Origin: Mytilus galloprovincialis
Taxonomy: Eukaryota > Mollusca > Bivalvia > Mytilida > Mytilidae
NCBI RefSeq assembly: GCF_965363235.1
Contig: NC_134846.1
Coordinates: forward strand, 92,684,571-92,748,570
DNA length: 64,000 nt
Reading direction: 5' to 3'
Within the stretch, counting starts at the first letter, position 1; each line of letters starts with the position of its first letter. The translations under genes and the position numbers were made by a program. The notes beneath the pieces were generated by a model that saw only the letters and a program-made list of their open reading frames with translations, was not told the DNA's origin and did not search any database. Shown here piece by piece: positions 59,337 through 64,000 of the stretch.

Positions 59337-59581
59337 GGGGAACTCCTTCATTGATCATTCAAATTGTTTACATTTATAAATGACGTCATCTAGATGGAGT
59401 GCGTGACTCCGCAGATAAATAGTCCTTTTTTCTTTGACTTTTTAATAATTACCAATACCAAGTATGAACAAAACAGGTTGTTTTGTAATCAATTTCTATT
59501 ATTCTAATTAAGTGTGCTGGTAAGTAACTTGTGTAAGTCAAGGCTGTCCGTCTATATCCCTCCGCCTTACGTCAGAAGGTC

Positions 59582-59598
59582 TCTGACGTCATATAAAT
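59582..59598 (+). promoter_or_regulatory. CRE-like site next to a TATA-like site
   Basis: TGACGTCATATAAAT; a second TGACGTCA lies at 59382-59389. No gene follows that I can identify. Confidence 0.2.
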
Positions 59599-59892
59599 TT
59601 TTGTCAACAACTTTGAACTTGAAATTTTCCGTAATTTTAATTTGCAAACAAAACAGATAACTGCTAGGTCAATAAAGCAATCATAGTCATGGAACTTGAG
59701 AATTGGTTTTCATTTATAGATTTACAACAGTGAACGCTTTATCGGTTTGCCTTGCAAATTAACCGGCGCTTTTCTGTTTAACAACGGGAGAAAATAAAAA
59801 GGTCAGTGGTAGGCTTTTACATTAAAAAAAAACTTGAAATCGGCAATAAAGTAAAACCACAACTATACTGACGTAAAGGATTTTTTTAAACA

Positions 59893-60115
59893 CCCAGGTT
59901 CGTATGCTATCATACAGACCTGTGAACTACAACATCTGATTCAATATTCGCTGTTCTGCATACACCAGGTGCGTATGCTAGCATACATACCTGAGAAATA
60001 CAATGTATTAATTAAATTTAGACATTAGCATACACCAGGTACGTATGCTAGCATACAGGCCTGAGAAATGCAAGTTAATTTATTACAATTCAGTTCAGCA
60101 TACACCAGGTGTTAA
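59893..60115 (-). repeat. Inverted counterpart of the palindrome array
   Basis: Three to four units of caggt(g/t)cgtatgctagcatac...acctg, spaced about 65-75 bp. On the minus strand the units read like the 54895-55740 array (cctggtgtatgctaa following the palindrome). Confidence 0.85.
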
Positions 60116-60290
60116 ATATGCCATATTCACGATTTCCAAGTGCTTGATAAAATAAAAATGTGTTTTTTCCTTTATTTTTCTCTTTTTGCATAAGTTTGTC
60201 TTATGAGCAATAATTCGACCTATTTGAGCACGAATTATGACAAATTACCGATAATGAGAATTTCTAATTTTAGATGAGAACGTGTTAATA

Positions 60291-62770
60291 ATAATACTTT
60301 CATATGTGCAGAGAGACATGCTTACTACATAGTTGACTTCGTTCAACTGATCCTTATAACTACTAAGCCAATCTAAATGTTGCATTATTGTTTCCCCTAT
60401 TATTTATTTCATTCAAGCGTTGAACTTATGTACCCTTCAATGTTTACGATTCTCTTACTACAGCTGTGTATTACAAATGTCATTTCAACTGATCGGGCGG
60501 AGCTTACGTTTTAATTTGCATAAGAACAGTCTATTTGAAGATGTGTGTGATTAAGATGATTGCCGTTATAATTATTATTGATTTCTAATCACCTATCAGT
60601 GCAATCAAATGAATTTTCAAAAAAAATAATAACTGGACACTTCATTGGTGAGTTTATCCTTAAACATCTATCTATAGATGGAATGGTTTATTATGAGCGA
60701 AACGGTTAAACTCCGCCCAGTCAAGTGAGTAATACCTTATGTATGAGTTTGACTGTCCCTCTGGTGACTTTCGCCTCTCTTTTATACGCTTACGTATGGG
60801 TATAAATCAGTTTATGAAAAGTCACATATTTACTTATAGATAATTCCCTTTCTATATTGAATATCAGATCTAACTTTATCTTATTTAGACCTTCTTAATG
60901 TTACGAGCAAGGTAAATACGGATAATTATATTTTTAGTTATTTGTGAATTATTCCGACTCTGAAACTTTTTCTGTGATGACTTAATTTCATCTCTAATTT
61001 AAAATTTTGAAATTAGACACGACATTAACCTCTGCCGCTTTTGTCACTTTTGTCATGCTAAGATTAACTTGGCTAACTTGTGCTTCAAATTTCTAAATAA
61101 TTTGTCATTTAACAGGTTATTAATTACAACCTTGTTAATTCTTTCAATGTATTCATCTCCTTCTTGATTGTGTTTTTAACTTTATACCTTCAAACCTCAA
61201 TTTGCGCTTTTTTACCAATAAGAAAATCTATGAAATCTCTGAATATACAAAGTCTAATCTCTCAAATTCAATATCAGTCATGATTTGGATACGCTGAAAG
61301 ACTACTAAAGGACATATGAGAGAAACGATATTAAGAAATACATAATCGATTGTGTTTTTTCTTATTCAATAGAGCTATTCCATAAAAAGTAAATTTATCA
61401 AAATGCAAAACTCCATGGCAAATTCAAACGGAAATTATTTTAAACAAAAGCAAAATCAAGAGCTGTAACACATCAAACGAATGGAAAACTGTCATATTCC
61501 TGAAATTGGTTTAGGCATTTTTTGTGTATAGAAAATGATGATTTTAACCTGGTTTTGTGACTTCCAAAACCTCCCTATTGTGTGAAAGACGCACTGAATT
61601 GCATTATATAGACAACAAAGTTTGAGTAGAATCAATAGATAAATAATGTTACAAAGTTTTTTTTGTAATATATATTTTTACTTTTTTCATATCATTCTTA
61701 AGTCTCATTTACAAATAAAAATGTCAGCTAATGCTTTTGTAATAGCTCATACATATATGGTTAATCATAGTTGTTACGGATTTTAAAATACTAGGTCAAG
61801 AATACATTTCAGAATACATTTTGATTGAGCTCTATTTCTTAAACATATTATCAATGTTTGGCCATTTTTCTTTTATTCTTATTGCTTTCTTGGTCAAGCA
61901 CAAACTCATAGAAACCATGTTAATCCCATAGTAATGTCTACATGAGTAAACATATCTGTTTGGTATCAGAATACATATACTAAGAATACCTTTAAATACA
62001 TGATATTTAACACACAATATACCACTTGTTAAGGTTCAACGTATTTAATTAAACATAATTTTACGAGACTGGCATCAAAGTGAGAGGGTTAGCGCTATAA
62101 ACATGAATACACATGAGTGACCCTTTTCAAAATTTCTCCTCCCCTCTCATGTTTGTAGATCGTGCAAGTATTACAACAATGTCAGTATACTTTTTGTATA
62201 AATTCAAATCTAATGAGTTCCAGCCATTTTTCAAAAATGTTTACCAAAGTCAAATGAAAGCTTTATTCTGATTGGCTGAATATTGTTTTAGTATCAAATC
62301 AAAAACTACTTCTTCAATACTGTGGGTATAATACAATTTTGTACATTTATCGTAAGTCAATAGGTATAAATTTAAGACCAAGTTTATATTTTTAAAACTA
62401 TACCCAAAAAAAAAAAATAACAAATAATAACTTGAAGATATTTTGATATAAAAATGATTTAACATATGTTGAAATAATCTCTAGTAATTTTAAGAGTGTT
62501 TTTTGTATTAGATTTGGTAAGCGGATGAATTATATAGTAATTTTGATCCTTATTATTTAGTAATTTTAAGTAAAATGGTAAGGGATACCAAGTAATCCAA
62601 AGCAAATTTTAAAGTATTTCAAAGTATTATTTAAATAAATTTGCTAGTTATACAAACTTTTCCCGACTGTGCAACCAACATATATGTCGAAATTTTATAA
62701 CTAGGAAGCATTTAATATAAAAAAAAAAATTTAACCTCATGCAAGTGAACGACATTATGTTGTGCCTAAG
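60291..62770. other. No gene seen
   Basis: R4 scrap (60745-60790) and R5 copy (61385-61620: aaaacaaaagcaaaatcaag, acatcaaacgaatggaaaac, tgtcatattcctgaaattgg). Remainder is AT-rich without recognisable content. Confidence 0.5.
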
Positions 62771-62779
62771 CATACTTAA

Positions 62780-62882
62780 AAAGGCCGTACGGTGAGCTAT
62801 AGTTGTAAAACTCTGTGTTATTTTAGTCTCTTGTGGAGAGTTGTCTCATTGGCAATCATACCACATCTTCTTTTTTTTAAGT
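62780..62882 (-). mobile_element. Dispersed repeat R1
   Basis: aaggccgtacggtgagctat ... cttgtggagagttgtctcat, tggcaatcataccacatctt. Confidence 0.8.
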
Positions 62883-63924
62883 TAGTAATAAGAAGTTTTA
62901 TTTAAGAAGTACAATTTGTATATGTAATTCTTTAAATGTTTTGACTAAATTCAAGTAAATTCGTTCTACTTAAATATCTTTGTTAAAATAAAGGTTTATC
63001 TATGTAACTTGTAATGTTCATATATAAGTTTTTAATTCAAGTTTTGATCTAGACCTTTTTGAACTTATCTGTATATATTCTTATTTAGGAAACACAAATG
63101 TATGATTGACTTTTTTTTTAACTAAAAATAATTATTTTGATTAGGAAACTGGACAAAAATAAAGCATCGGATATATTTTAAAAATAAACCGAAATATACA
63201 GTTTATCAAACTCTTTTTTTAATAAGTTTTTTCGTTTTGATTTATTTTCAACAATTCATCCCTTATTTCCGTAAATAAGTTTTAAAAACACCCAATTAGA
63301 ACATGTTGTTCAATTGGCCAACGATATATGAATACTTGCATATATATTTGATTGAGCATTTTTTTTCCATTTCGACTGAATAGTCGGTGATTGGCTTTGT
63401 AATAATGTCAGATTTGATGGACATACATGTGCAGTATATGTAAAAATCGTTTTGTTTAAAACACAATGTAAAGAGACATATAAAGAGAAAGTGATGAACA
63501 ATTTAAGGTTTAATCAGTTGATCTAAACTAAGTTATAAAATATTACAAAAATGCACACGTAGAAAAGATTAGACAGCTTCTTTACTTCCTCTGTATTTTA
63601 TTTCTAATAGAAGTAATTTGCATATTTTTTTCAGGATCTGAATGCAGTTTTGTAACAGACAGTAATATTTCATGTTACATGTGACCAGTATAATAAAGAA
63701 TTTCACTGGATTGAGCTCTCTGTCTAAGTGTACTTTTAAGGTTCTTTGCACTGAGTTGAATTTGTTGATATGCGTTTTAATACCTTCTGTATGAATTTTG
63801 AAGATTTAAAAACAGACCATCCATATCTATATGTCCATGAAATGAAATTTTAGGTAAGATGTGGAAATATTTTGCATTATCTATCACAAAATAGCACATG
63901 GTACTACTAAAGCAATAATAGTTA

Positions 63925-64000
63925 CCAAAGGTATCATGATTATAATTAAGTACGCCAGACGCGCTTTTCATCTACATAAGACTTATCAGTGACGCTCATA
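63925..64000 (-). mobile_element. R2 repeat, cut by the window edge
   Basis: Minus strand: GAGCGTCACTGATAAGTCTT, ATGTAGATGAAAAGCGCGTC, TGGCGTACTTAATTATAATC. The hammerhead core at 63995-63952 has CTGATAA and a weakened stem II, so it is probably inactive. Confidence 0.7.

Larger units (their letters stand above)
54480..60286. mobile_element. 5.8-kb TIR element with convergent palindrome arrays
   Basis: Perfect 33-bp ends: AACACGTTCTCATCTAAAAT then TAGAAATTCTCAT at 54480-54512, inverted at 60254-60286. Flanking AATA at 54476-54479 and 60287-60290 is a candidate 4-bp target duplication. Inside each end lies an array of the palindrome CAGGTCTGTATGC/TAGCATACCGACCTG, in opposite orientations (54895-55740 and 59893-60115). 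No transposase recognised. It contains an R4/PLE-tail insertion and a MITE. Superfamily unknown. Confidence 0.75.

Noticed and set aside
59582-59598. Promoter at TGACGTCATATAAAT
   Set aside because: Kept only as a weak site: no downstream gene found and AT-rich context makes chance likely.

Overview
This looks like nuclear DNA of a marine mussel (Mytilus-type bivalve). It is AT-rich and intron-rich, with one deeply conserved animal gene and many copies of dispersed repeats that I recognise as typical of mussels. Those include two related repeat families that carry a hammerhead-ribozyme core. No bacterial or organellar sequence is seen.

Layout. 1-7256 (+) is the 3' end of EXOC7 (Exo70, exocyst): four downstream coding exons that splice in frame to the conserved ...FDTSA terminus, plus copies of the exon before them. 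15826-28382 (-) is an eight-exon gene for a 769-residue secreted protein: signal peptide, Kazal domain, unknown Cys-bounded domain, RVKR site, hydrophobic segment and a long helical body. 31343-36495 (+) is its head-to-head relative: five exons, 753 residues, the same RxKR-hydrophobic-GCxYYPSxC-helical plan, no Kazal domain. Both models close exactly (2310 and 2262 nt). The remaining sequence is mostly mobile DNA: Penelope-like elements (PLEs), one inserted inside a splice-site array and forming a 1.1-kb palindrome with a second copy; LINE relics; tRNA-derived SINEs; a 3.7-kb element with Transib-like ends (43342-47086); a 5.8-kb element with 33-bp inverted ends and convergent arrays of a 28-bp palindrome (54480-60286); and a decayed C-type lectin exon.

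Most unusual pattern. In EXOC7 and in the Kazal-domain gene, short segments spanning an exon edge and the adjoining intron are tandemly multiplied on the intron side of the genuine exon. Donor-type arrays have periods of 98, 42, about 87-104, and 66 bp; acceptor-type arrays have periods of 40 and 86 bp. The result is about 60 near-consensus decoy splice sites at six exon edges.

Second notable pattern. Three dispersed repeat families share a minimal hammerhead core whose stem III is a self-complementary hexamer that differs between families (CGCGCG, TGCGCA, TCCGGA). Stems I and II also covary. One tandem pair lies 349 nt apart, as in a retrozyme.

Limits: family names come from memory and reading, splice sites from consensus, phase and homology. 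No search, folding or expression data were available.
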